From Flavobacterium sp. HSC-61S13 (lineage in GTDB: Bacteria; Bacteroidota; Bacteroidia; Flavobacteriales; Flavobacteriaceae), in NCBI RefSeq assembly GCF_024171535.1, contig NZ_JALJZV010000013.1:1-64000 (forward strand): 64,000 nucleotides of DNA, written 5' to 3'. The notes below the pieces were generated by a model. That model did not search any database, was not told the origin of the DNA, and saw nothing but the letters and a program-made list of their open reading frames with translations. The position numbers and the translations under genes are program-made. Position 1 is the stretch's first letter, and each line of letters starts with the position of its first letter. Shown piece by piece: positions 45,430 to 54,122 of this stretch.

Positions 45430-48129
45430 ATGAAAAAAAAATTACTTTCAGTAGTTTTCTTATTAGGTATTGTAGCAACCGGGTATTCCCAAGTAGGGGT
45501 CGGAACGCAAATACCTAATGAATCATCACAATTGGATGTTGTAGCTTCGAATAAAGGGGTTTTAATACCGAGAGTTTCTCTAGTAAGTACTACAGATGAA
45601 ACTACAATTAGTGCTGGGAATGTTAATAGTTTGTTGGTGTTCAATACCAATACTAACCTAGGGGCGGGCTACTACTATTGGATGAATAGTAAGTGGTTGC
45701 GACTGGTAAGTTTAGAAGACATCGAGGCTTTGCCTGCTCATAACACGGTAAATACAAAGTTATCCGTAAATCATACGGATAGTAAATTGGTTTTGGAAGA
45801 TAGTGATGGAAATCAGGTAGAGGTGCTTCTAAGTGAGATTTTTAACCATGCTGATTTTGTTACGGCTATTACAGAAACGCACCTTACTGAGATTTTCAAC
45901 AATCAAAACGTGATTAATGAGATCATCACCAATCTCAATAAAAAGTACGGATATGTGACTTACAATCCTGTGACCAAAAAATTTCAATATTATAATGATG
46001 ATGGTTTACCGATCGATATAGATTGGAGTGATTTTAATACGACCAACGAATCGTTTACTATAGTTGGATCGGATTTGGTGATTACAGACACAGAAGGAAA
46101 TACGGTAGCCGTAGCTCTAAAGGATATCTTCAGTCATGCTGATTTTGTTACAGCTATTACAGAAACGCACCGTACTGAGATTTTCAACAATCAAAACGTG
46201 ATTAATGAGATCATCACCAATCTCAATAAAAAGTACGGATATGTGACTTACAATCCTGTGACCAAAAAATTTCAATATTATAATGATGATGGTTTACCGA
46301 TCGATATAGATTGGAGTGATTTTAATACGACCAACGAATCGTTTACTATAGTTGGATCGGATTTGGTGATTACAGACACAGAAGGAAATACGGTAGCCGT
46401 AGCTCTAAAGGATATCTTCAGTCATGCTGATTTTGTTACAGCTATTACAGAAACCCACCTTACTGAGATTTTCAACAATCAAAACGTGATTAATGAGATC
46501 ATCACCAATCTCAATAAAAAGTACGGATATGTGATTTACAATCCTGTGACCAAAAAATTTCAATATCACGACCCTTCAACTGGTTTAACCGATATCGATT
46601 GGAGTGATTTTAATACGACCAATAGAGATTTTGACGTCGATGATACGGGAACGCAGTTGGTGATTACAGATACTGATGGGGCTACAGTTCAGGTGGATTT
46701 AGAGGATATTTTTAGACATATTGATTTTGTTACGGCTATTACAGAAACGCACCTTACTGAGATTTTCAACAATCAAAACGTAATTAATCAGATCATCACC
46801 AATCTACATGAAAAGTACGGATATGTGGTTTACAACCCTGTAACCAACCAATTCCAATATTATAACGATGCGGGTGTATTGACCGATATTGATTGGAGCG
46901 ATTTGAATACGACCAACCAATCGTTTACTATAGATGGATCGGATTTGGTGATTACAGATACAGCTGGCAATACGGTAGCGGTTGCGCTAAAAGAAATCTT
47001 TAATCATGCTGATTTTGTTACGGCTATTACAGAAACGCACCTTACTGAGATTTTCAACAATCAAAACGTGATTAATGAGATCATCACCAATCTCAATAAA
47101 AAGTACGGATATGTGGTTTACAACCCTGTGACCAAAAAATTCCAATATTATAATGATGATGGTTTACCGATCGATATCGATTGGAGTGATTTTAATACGA
47201 CCAACCAATCGTTTACTATAGTTGGATCGGATTTGGTGATTACAGACACAGAAGGAAATACGGTAGCCGTAGCTCTAAAGGATATCTTCAGTCATGCTGA
47301 TTTTGTTACAGCTATTACAGAGACGCACCTTACTGAGATTTTCAACAATCAAAACGTGATTAATGAGATCATCACCAATCTCAATAAAAAGTACGGATAT
47401 GTGATTTACAACCCTGTAACCAACAAATTACAATATTATAATGATGATGGTTTACCAACCGATATAGATTGGTCGAGTATAAATACCACCAACGTTTCTC
47501 TTACTGTTGATTCCACAGGAGAATTCTTGACACTGAAGGATTCCGATGGGAATAATGTAGATGTTGCCTTAGCAAGCCTTCAAGCATCAAGACCATGGAA
47601 TAAGCAAAATAATACCACTCCGGCTGTAAGTTACTTAGAGGACATTTACCAGCAAGGTAGTGTAGCGGTGGGAACGTCTGTAATTCCTAGCCTAAATATA
47701 GGCGGTGTTGAACAAGATGTGAAATTCCACGTAGCAGGAAATATCAGTACAACGGGTAAGTTGTATACGACAAACAGTGTCTATGCGGATTATGTTTTCG
47801 AGAATTATTTTAATGGGTATTCCGATATAAATAATAATTACGAATTTAAGTCTTTGGATTATGTTAAGTCTTTTATTGCAGAAAACAATCACCTTCCAGG
47901 TGTAACTAAAATATCAGATTTGAACAAGACTGATGCCGGTTATTCATTTGATATGACGGAATTGAGCATTCAGCAATTGGAAAAAATTGAAGAGTTATTT
48001 TTGCACAGCATTGAGCAACAAGATTTAATTGACAGACAAGAAGCGGAAATCAATCAATTAAAATCAGAATCTGAGTTGATGAAGGAAAGATTAACACGCT
48101 TGGAAAATCAGTTATTCAATTCAATATAG
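45430..48129 (+). CDS. 899-aa secreted protein with six 96-residue tandem repeats
   Basis: An exported protein. Signal peptide 1-20 (ends ATGYS), then the N-terminal module VGVGTQIPNESSQLDVV, GVLIPRVSL and YYYWMNSKWLRL. Residues of about 106-690 hold six nearly identical 96-residue repeats plus a partial seventh. Each contains HADFVTAITETH, FNNQNVINEIITNL, KKYGYV, YNPVT and DIDWSDF. The C-terminal 130 residues match the C-terminal part common in Bacteroidota fibre-like proteins (YVKSFIAENNHLPGVTKISD, then ELSIQQLEKIEELFLHSIEQQ), ending in a coiled coil. This C-terminus is related to endosialidase-type intramolecular chaperone domains by inference. Trimeric fibre formation is a guess. Confidence 0.8.
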   Translation: MKKKLLSVVFLLGIVATGYSQVGVGTQIPNESSQLDVVASNKGVLIPRVSLVSTTDETTISAGNVNSLLVFNTNTNLGAGYYYWMNSKWLRLVSLEDIEALPAHNTVNTKLSVNHTDSKLVLEDSDGNQVEVLLSEIFNHADFVTAITETHLTEIFNNQNVINEIITNLNKKYGYVTYNPVTKKFQYYNDDGLPIDIDWSDFNTTNESFTIVGSDLVITDTEGNTVAVALKDIFSHADFVTAITETHRTEIFNNQNVINEIITNLNKKYGYVTYNPVTKKFQYYNDDGLPIDIDWSDFNTTNESFTIVGSDLVITDTEGNTVAVALKDIFSHADFVTAITETHLTEIFNNQNVINEIITNLNKKYGYVIYNPVTKKFQYHDPSTGLTDIDWSDFNTTNRDFDVDDTGTQLVITDTDGATVQVDLEDIFRHIDFVTAITETHLTEIFNNQNVINQIITNLHEKYGYVVYNPVTNQFQYYNDAGVLTDIDWSDLNTTNQSFTIDGSDLVITDTAGNTVAVALKEIFNHADFVTAITETHLTEIFNNQNVINEIITNLNKKYGYVVYNPVTKKFQYYNDDGLPIDIDWSDFNTTNQSFTIVGSDLVITDTEGNTVAVALKDIFSHADFVTAITETHLTEIFNNQNVINEIITNLNKKYGYVIYNPVTNKLQYYNDDGLPTDIDWSSINTTNVSLTVDSTGEFLTLKDSDGNNVDVALASLQASRPWNKQNNTTPAVSYLEDIYQQGSVAVGTSVIPSLNIGGVEQDVKFHVAGNISTTGKLYTTNSVYADYVFENYFNGYSDINNNYEFKSLDYVKSFIAENNHLPGVTKISDLNKTDAGYSFDMTELSIQQLEKIEELFLHSIEQQDLIDRQEAEINQLKSESELMKERLTRLENQLFNSI
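45745..47481 (+). repeat. In-frame 288-bp tandem repeats (6 copies plus partial seventh)
   Basis: Copies begin near 45745, 46036, 46324, 46612, 46906 and 47194; a degenerate partial seventh runs to about 47580. Spacing is 288 bp, except 294 bp for the fourth copy. The stretch 45886-46166 recurs base for base at 46174-46454 (281 nt), showing recent duplication or gene conversion. Copy 4 is the most diverged internal copy. Confidence 0.95.
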
Positions 48130-48167
48130 AGTGCTATTGATGCCGTTATTGTATCATTTACAAGTAG

Positions 48168-48206
48168 AAAAACCCTGCCCGCTAAGAATCGGTAAACAGG
48201 GTTTTT
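48168..48206 (+). terminator. Terminator of the repeat protein gene
   Basis: Hairpin AAACCCTG/CAGGGTTT around a 19-nt loop followed by T6, about 40 nt past the stop. Confidence 0.8.
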
Positions 48207-48330
48207 TACCACAAACTTGGTGAACACAAAATAACGTCTATTTCGGTGCATCTAAAGCATTTATTTGATCTAGCACACAGCATTAATGTTGGCTGTACTG
48301 TTTTAAAATAAATATAAAATCAATGAATAT

Positions 48331-49593
48331 ATGTATAAATATATAGCGTTTTTGATAGGAAGTGGAGCGGTAGCGCAGCATGTACCAATCGTCGCTAATG
48401 AAGGTATACTGACAATATCCTCTCAAACGGAGGTCTCTACGTTATTCAAATTCGAAAACAAGAAGGATGCTTCGGTATCTAATGATGGGAGTGTTTTTTT
48501 TTATTCTGATTTTCAGAATGAAGGTCTATACACTTTTAATGATAAGAAAAAGACTTCTTATGCTGTTTTTCAACCCTATCAAGACGAAGCTAAAAGTCAA
48601 AAAATAACGGGAACAGCTCCTAGTTATTTCTACGATGTTTTGTTTAACAACAGGTCTGTAACGAATGGTTTTGTTTTGGAAAACGACATGAGTATTGAGG
48701 GTACTGCTAATTTTACTGCAGGTATTGTTCAAGTGGATGCTTTGTCTGGAGCTCTGGTTTTTGAGAAGCAAGCAAAGCACATCAATACATCTGATAAAAG
48801 CCATGTTCATGGAGCGGTGGAGAAGGTAGAACAACGCAAAGAAGCTTTTGTTTTTCCAATTGGCGATGGAAACTACTTTAGACCGGCCCACATTAGTGCG
48901 ACAAAGGATATTAAAGATGCTTTTTTAAGTCAATATCACTTTGATAACCCGACTATATCTCATCCATATCACAATATGGCAACGGAGATGATTGATGTAG
49001 TCAACGATAAGGAATATTGGACCATCGAAAGAGCAGGTCCAGGAGCTAATAATATCGTCCTGACGTTAAGTTGGCACGATCGCACCACTGCTGAAAGCAT
49101 TTTAAAACAAGAAAATGACGCGCTGAACTTGCATATAGTGCGATGGGATGAGGCTCAAAAGAAATGGATCGATGAAGGAGGTATTGTCGATAGGGATTTA
49201 AAGACTGTTACCACGCCCACGGTTGTTGATCAATATGGAATATTTACCCTTGCCCGTCTTAAGGCTATGGATAATAATCAACTAGAGATTTACAATGCCG
49301 TAGCGACCAATAGTACAAATGGAAACGACTTTTTTCGTATAGAAAATATAAATAATTTCCCGAACAATACGGTTGAAATTTACAACAGATGGGGAGTTAA
49401 AGTTTATGGAACCCAAAACTATAACAGCAAGGGTAATGTATTTCGCGGTATTTCCGAGGGAAGGGGTACTCTCAATAAATCGGATAAGTTACCTTCCGGT
49501 ACTTACTACTATATAATCAATTACGAATATGATGATGGTACCGGTAAGCGAATGATTAAAAAAGCGGGTTACCTTCATTTGGAAAATAACTAA
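48331..49593 (+). CDS. T9SS cargo protein with gliding-motility C-terminal domain
   Basis: A 420-aa exported protein. The N-terminal hydrophobic stretch (YIAFLIGSGAVAQ) is a short signal peptide. The central part (about 30-320) is beta-rich, resembling cell-surface proteins of this phylum. The last 85 residues match the gliding-motility-associated C-terminal domain (NNTVEIYNRWGVKVYGTQNY, then LPSGTYYYIINYEYDDG), which sends the protein through the type IX system. The SprF-like gene that starts 12 nt downstream is the likely partner for its export. Confidence 0.85.
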   Translation: MYKYIAFLIGSGAVAQHVPIVANEGILTISSQTEVSTLFKFENKKDASVSNDGSVFFYSDFQNEGLYTFNDKKKTSYAVFQPYQDEAKSQKITGTAPSYFYDVLFNNRSVTNGFVLENDMSIEGTANFTAGIVQVDALSGALVFEKQAKHINTSDKSHVHGAVEKVEQRKEAFVFPIGDGNYFRPAHISATKDIKDAFLSQYHFDNPTISHPYHNMATEMIDVVNDKEYWTIERAGPGANNIVLTLSWHDRTTAESILKQENDALNLHIVRWDEAQKKWIDEGGIVDRDLKTVTTPTVVDQYGIFTLARLKAMDNNQLEIYNAVATNSTNGNDFFRIENINNFPNNTVEIYNRWGVKVYGTQNYNSKGNVFRGISEGRGTLNKSDKLPSGTYYYIINYEYDDGTGKRMIKKAGYLHLENN

Positions 49594-49605
49594 AAGATCA
49601 AAAAA

Positions 49606-50538
49606 ATGAAATTAGATAGTATAGGAAAAGGGGTTTTGATTAGTTTTTTGACGTGGATTGGAACTCTTAATATACAGGCACAAAGTGATGCTCAATACAC
49701 CCAGTATATGTATAATACGATCAATGTAAACCCAGCGTATGCTGGCTCACGTGGCGTGATGAGCGTTTTTGGACTTCATCGTGCACAATGGGTTGGACTT
49801 GAAGGGGCTCCAAACACGACCGCACTTTCGGTAAATACGCCTTTGGGTGATTCGAAATTAGGCCTTGGAGTTTCATTTCTCAACGATAATATCGGGGCTA
49901 TGAATGAGAATAATATTGCGATAGATCTTTCTTATACCCTACAACTCCAAGGACAATTAAAATTGTCTTTTGGACTAAAAGGTACTGTAAATTTGTTAAA
50001 TGTGGATTATACCAAACTGAACATATATCATCCCAATGATGATATGTTTAGCAATAATATCAACAATCAATTCACTCCCAATATTGGGGCTGGATTATAT
50101 TTGTATTCAGACAAATCGTATCTCGGAGTTTCGGTGCCTAATTTTTTAGAGAGCGATCGCTACAATGATAACGCCTACGTGCTGATGAAGCAGAAAATGA
50201 ATTTTTACTTGATTGGAGGACATGTTTTTGACTTAAGTCCGAATCTGAAGTTTAAACCCGCTTTTTTAGCTAAGGCGGTCTCGGGAGCACCTCTTCAAGT
50301 AGATTTTTCAACCAATTTTATGATCTCAGAAGTGTTTGTAATAGGAGGGGCATACCGTTGGGACGCCGCTTTGAGCGGATTAGTTGGGGTTCAAATTAGC
50401 GATGGGCTATTTGTTGGATACAGCTATGATGCTGAAACCACCAAACTAGCTCGTTATAATTCTGGCTCACACGAGATTTTTTTGCGATTTGAATTGATCA
50501 GACGTTTCAACCGAATCACTTCACCACGATTCTTTTAA
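49606..50538 (+). CDS. PorP/SprF-family type IX secretion outer-membrane protein
   Basis: A 310-aa outer-membrane beta-barrel of the PorP/SprF family. Signal peptide ends IQAQ, followed by the family signature QYTQYMYNTINVNPAYAGSRG, FGLHRAQWVGLEGAPNT, and repeated amphipathic strands. SprF proteins are needed for secretion or anchoring of cargo with gliding-type C-terminal domains, typically the gene next door. It lies between the 420-aa cargo and a PorE-like gene, 12 nt and 11 nt away. Confidence 0.93.
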   Translation: MKLDSIGKGVLISFLTWIGTLNIQAQSDAQYTQYMYNTINVNPAYAGSRGVMSVFGLHRAQWVGLEGAPNTTALSVNTPLGDSKLGLGVSFLNDNIGAMNENNIAIDLSYTLQLQGQLKLSFGLKGTVNLLNVDYTKLNIYHPNDDMFSNNINNQFTPNIGAGLYLYSDKSYLGVSVPNFLESDRYNDNAYVLMKQKMNFYLIGGHVFDLSPNLKFKPAFLAKAVSGAPLQVDFSTNFMISEVFVIGGAYRWDAALSGLVGVQISDGLFVGYSYDAETTKLARYNSGSHEIFLRFELIRRFNRITSPRFF

Positions 50539-50549
50539 ATGTGCCATTT

Positions 50550-52499
50550 ATGAAAAAAACATTACATAAATATATATATGCCTTCTATTTGTTATTTGCT
50601 ATAACCGCGTTTTCTCAAGACAGAAAACAGCTTAGAGCAGATAAAGACTATGAACATTTTGCTTATATAGATGCGATTAAACTGTACGAACGCTTGGCTG
50701 AAAAAGGACATGAAAACCCCAAATTATACCAACGTTTGGGGAATGCTAATTACTTTAACGGACAGTTGAAAGAAGCGAACAGCTGGTATCATAAGCTGTT
50801 TGAATTAACCAAGGAACTGCCTTCGGAATATTTCTTTCGATATGCGCAAACTCTTAAGGCCGTCGAGGATTATCAAAAGGCAGATAAAATTCTTGAGATT
50901 TTCGCAGCAAAAGAATTAGCCGATCAACGATCTAAATTAATACTTGAAAATAGAGACTATCTTGAACAGATTACCGCTAACTCAGGTAGATATGATTTGA
51001 CAATCCTGAATATCAATTCCGCCTATGCTGATTTTGGTAGTATGGTTTATGACGATAAATTGATTTTTGCTTCTGCTCGAGACACAGGAAGCGTGGTTAA
51101 GCGAATTCATCGTTGGACCAATCAACCGTTTACGAGTTTATATCAGGCTGAAATCAAAGGGGATGGGCACTATGGAAAGGTGAAGAAATTCGCAACTTCT
51201 ACCCAAAGCAAGTTTAACGAATCGACGCCAACCTTTACAGCTGATGGAAACACGATGTTCTTTACTAGAAATAACTACAATAAAGGGGTGCGGGGTAGAG
51301 ATGCAGACGGTACAACTTTGTTGAAAATATATCGCTCGGATAAAAAGGGAAATCAATGGAGCAAAGCTGTGGAATTGCCTTTCAATGGAGATCATTTTAG
51401 TACAGCCCATCCAGCATTGACTTCCGATGACAAATGGCTGTATTTTGCTTCCGATCGACAAGGTGGCCAGGGGCAGTCTGATTTGTATAAAGTGGCCATC
51501 TTAAACGATGGAAAATTCGGGCCGCCCATTAATTTAGGGTCTGAAATTAATACCGGCGGGCGAGAGAGTTTCCCTTTTATCACAGCAGAAAACGAACTGT
51601 ACTTTTCCTCTGACGGACATCCGGGATTAGGAGGCCTTGACATTTTTGCAGTTAAAATTTTGACAGATGGAACTTTCGGGAAGGTAAAAAATATTGGAGC
51701 ACCTGCAAATACGGCCGCAGACGATTTTGGCTTTATGATAAACAACACTACTAAAAGAGGTTTTTTAAGCTCGAATAGAAGTAAAGGTTATGGCAATGAT
51801 GATATCTATGCCGTTTATGAAACGCGCAGCTTGGTGTTAGACTGTCTACAAACTATTAAAGGGATGGTTTATGAAAAGAAAAGCACGGAAAGGGTTGCTC
51901 AAGTTAAGGTGAGGTTGCTCGATCGAGATTTCAAAGTGTTGGCAGAGGTTTTTACCGATGAAAAGGGCTTATATCAATTTGATGATTTGACCTGTGGAAC
52001 TCGATATAGAGTTAACGCCAGTATTGAGGAGTATAATACTGCAGAAGTTACCGTGGACCTTCCCAATCAAGAAGGCATTACCCAAGTAGATTTCGGTTTA
52101 GAAAAAACGAAAATCAAGGTAGTCAAAGGAGATGATTTATTTAATGTATTAGAATTATTGCCGATTTATTTTGATTTTAATAAGTTTGATATTCGAGCTG
52201 ATGCTACTGTGGAACTGGTTAAAATTGTTGAGGTACTAGAGCAATACCCTTTGATGAAAATCGATATTCGCTCCCATACAGACAGTAGAGGAAATGATGC
52301 ATATAATTATAAACTTTCTGGCCAAAGAGCCCATGCTACGCGGGATTGGATTGTTAAACAAGGGATTGACCCTTCTCGAGTTACGGCGAAAGGATATGGG
52401 GAAACTCAATTGATTAATCATTGTTCAAATGGCGTAAAGTGTTCAGATGAACAACATCAAGAGAATAGACGTAGTGAATTTATTGTTACAGAATTGTAA
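50550..52499 (+). CDS. PorE-like OmpA-family protein (TPR, propeller, regulatory, OmpA)
   Basis: A 649-aa periplasmic protein. The start is the ATG at 50550; an in-frame GTG three codons earlier is less likely. Signal peptide ends TAFSQ, without a lipobox cysteine. TPR-like helices (about 20-140) are followed by a WD40-like beta-propeller (about 150-420; TSDDKWLYFASDRQGGQGQSDLY, ENELYFSSDGHPGLGGLDIF), a carboxypeptidase-regulatory-like domain (about 435-520), and an OmpA-C peptidoglycan-binding domain (IYFDFNKFDIR, DIRSHTDSRGND, ENRRSEFIV). This order matches PorE, a T9SS component, but PorE is a lipoprotein. Likely a partner linking the SprF-like barrel to peptidoglycan. Confidence 0.88.
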   Translation: MKKTLHKYIYAFYLLFAITAFSQDRKQLRADKDYEHFAYIDAIKLYERLAEKGHENPKLYQRLGNANYFNGQLKEANSWYHKLFELTKELPSEYFFRYAQTLKAVEDYQKADKILEIFAAKELADQRSKLILENRDYLEQITANSGRYDLTILNINSAYADFGSMVYDDKLIFASARDTGSVVKRIHRWTNQPFTSLYQAEIKGDGHYGKVKKFATSTQSKFNESTPTFTADGNTMFFTRNNYNKGVRGRDADGTTLLKIYRSDKKGNQWSKAVELPFNGDHFSTAHPALTSDDKWLYFASDRQGGQGQSDLYKVAILNDGKFGPPINLGSEINTGGRESFPFITAENELYFSSDGHPGLGGLDIFAVKILTDGTFGKVKNIGAPANTAADDFGFMINNTTKRGFLSSNRSKGYGNDDIYAVYETRSLVLDCLQTIKGMVYEKKSTERVAQVKVRLLDRDFKVLAEVFTDEKGLYQFDDLTCGTRYRVNASIEEYNTAEVTVDLPNQEGITQVDFGLEKTKIKVVKGDDLFNVLELLPIYFDFNKFDIRADATVELVKIVEVLEQYPLMKIDIRSHTDSRGNDAYNYKLSGQRAHATRDWIVKQGIDPSRVTAKGYGETQLINHCSNGVKCSDEQHQENRRSEFIVTEL

Positions 52500-52522
52500 T
52501 TTTATATAGTTGTAGTTTTAAG

Positions 52523-52551
52523 ACCCCTAGCTTTGGCTTGGGGTTTTTTTT
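52523..52551 (+). terminator. Terminator of the T9SS cassette
   Basis: Hairpin ACCCCTAGC/GCTTGGGGT with one mismatch and T8, 24 nt past the PorE-like stop. Confidence 0.85.
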
Positions 52552-52621
52552 GAATAGCTCAGTTTGAAAAATACGGACTTTATTTGTGTGGAAAATAAAA
52601 GGTAAATCTTATAAAGATTTT

Positions 52622-52629
52622 TAGATTTG
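52622..52629 (+). promoter_or_regulatory. Possible -7 element of the LD-carboxypeptidase gene
   Basis: TAGATTTG fits TAnnTTTG, 14 nt before the ATG; no convincing -33 element. Confidence 0.4.
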
Positions 52630-52643
52630 TAAAAAAAAGATCC

Positions 52644-53540
52644 ATGATAAAACCTGATTACTTAAAAGAAGGTGATACTGTTGCGATTGTGTGCACAGCA
52701 AGAAAGTTTTCATTAATTGAAGCAGAGCCAGCAATAGCATTATTAGAAAGCTGGGGACTTAAAGTAAGGCTGGGAACGACTATTGGTTTGGATAATTTTC
52801 AATTGGGGGGCAACGACCAGCAGCGAATTGCTGATGTTCAAAATCAGCTTGATGACGTAAATGTAAAAGCTATTTGGTGCGCTAGAGGCGGATACGGTAC
52901 CGTGCGTATTATCGATCATTTGAATTTTGATCAATTTCTGAAAGCACCCAAATGGATTATTGGTTTTAGCGATGTAACCGTACTTCATAGTCATATACAC
53001 AATATAGGCGTAGAAACCTTACATGCAATTATGGCCTTTAGCGTAGTAAATACCGCGGTAGAGTCTATAAAATCACTTCAAGACATGGTGTTTGGTAAGA
53101 AGGTGTCTTATCAAATTGAAGCCCGTCCATGGAACCGTGTAGGAACTGTTACGGGACAATTGATCGGAGGTAATTTATCCATACTTTATAGTTTAACTGG
53201 ATCGCCGTCCGCAATGAATACAGCCGGTAAAATTTTATTTATCGAAGATCTCGATGAGTACATATACCACATCGATCGTATGATGTATAATCTGGATCGA
53301 AATTATTTTTTCAAAAACCTCAAGGGTCTTATTGTTGGAGGAATGACCGAAATGAAAGACAACTCCATTCCATTTGGAATGCAGGCACACGAAATTATTT
53401 TAGCGATTAGTGAGAAATATGATTTTCCCATTTGTTTCGATTTTCCTGCCGGGCATTTAAAGGAGAATTTGGCACTAAAGTTTGGACATGAAGTGGTTTT
53501 AGATATACAGCAAGAAAAGGTCACTTTGGGATTTTTATAA
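52644..53540 (+). CDS. LD-carboxypeptidase (peptidase family S66)
   Basis: A 298-aa serine peptidase of the muramoyltetrapeptide carboxypeptidase family, which removes the terminal D-Ala from recycled peptidoglycan peptides. Catalytic Ser109 is in GFSDVTVLH, Glu201 in LFIEDLDEYIYHIDRM and His271 in FPAGHLKENLALKFG. ARGGYGTVRIID is also typical. No signal peptide, so cytoplasmic. It is 9 nt upstream of the YraN gene and probably co-transcribed. Confidence 0.92.
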   Translation: MIKPDYLKEGDTVAIVCTARKFSLIEAEPAIALLESWGLKVRLGTTIGLDNFQLGGNDQQRIADVQNQLDDVNVKAIWCARGGYGTVRIIDHLNFDQFLKAPKWIIGFSDVTVLHSHIHNIGVETLHAIMAFSVVNTAVESIKSLQDMVFGKKVSYQIEARPWNRVGTVTGQLIGGNLSILYSLTGSPSAMNTAGKILFIEDLDEYIYHIDRMMYNLDRNYFFKNLKGLIVGGMTEMKDNSIPFGMQAHEIILAISEKYDFPICFDFPAGHLKENLALKFGHEVVLDIQQEKVTLGFL

Positions 53541-53549
53541 CCGACTATT

Positions 53550-53909
53550 ATGGCAGATCACAATGACTTGGGAAGATTGGGAGAGAAAAAAGCCGTTGAG
53601 TTCTTAGTGAATAAGGGATATGTCATATTGGAGTGTAATTGGCGTTATAGAAAGTTGGAAATTGATGTTATAGCCCTTAAAGATAATATTCTCGTTGTCG
53701 TAGAAGTGAAAACCCGTTCTTCTTCAGGTTTCGGTTTGCCGCAAGACTCCATAACTAAAGCCAAAATTCGTCACTTGATTCAAGCGATCAATCAATATGT
53801 AAAGATGCAGTCACGTCAGGAGGAAATTCGATTTGATATACTCGCGATAATTAAACGGAATGATGACTATACGATAGAACATTTAGAAGATGCTTTTTAT
53901 CCTTTTTAA
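53550..53909 (+). CDS. YraN family protein (UPF0102, restriction-endonuclease-like fold)
   Basis: A 119-aa protein. GRLGEKKAVEFLVNKGY, the acidic residues in EIDVIALKDNILVVVEVKTRSS (a D-ExK-type nuclease core) and the LIQAINQYVK helix are family features. It has the PD-(D/E)XK nuclease fold; natural substrate and role are unknown. Located 9 nt after the LD-carboxypeptidase. Confidence 0.88.
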   Translation: MADHNDLGRLGEKKAVEFLVNKGYVILECNWRYRKLEIDVIALKDNILVVVEVKTRSSSGFGLPQDSITKAKIRHLIQAINQYVKMQSRQEEIRFDILAIIKRNDDYTIEHLEDAFYPF

Positions 53910-53915
53910 ATTTCA

Positions 53916-53971
53916 CTTGCAGTAGTACAGAAACAATTTTATATTTGCGCTGTTCTTATTCAGTCTAAATA
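53916..53971 (+). promoter_or_regulatory. Promoter and possible Fur-type operator of the PepSY-TM gene
   Basis: TTG (53917-53919), a 20-nt spacer, and TATATTTG (53940-53947) form a consensus promoter. An inverted repeat with a 7-1-7 layout, TATTCAG-T-CTAAATA (53957-53971, one mismatch), overlaps the expected transcription start. This geometry and position suit a metal-responsive repressor such as Fur, but that is inferred. The leader to the ATG at 54123 is about 170 nt. A second TAnnTTTG match (TATTTTTG) lies at 54044-54051. Confidence 0.5.
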
Positions 53972-54122
53972 TTTTTATCGCCATTTTATAGGTCGTAATT
54001 ATAATGCGCTATTTAATAAGAATTACATATTAAATCGCCGTTTTATTTTTGTGGTTTGCAAATATTCACGAAAATAGATAAAACGATGAGATATGGACTT
54101 AATGTAAAAATAAGCAGTATAT

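Noticed and set aside
45745..47481. CRISPR or non-coding tandem repeat
   Set aside because: The repeats are multiples of three and stay in frame inside an 899-codon gene.
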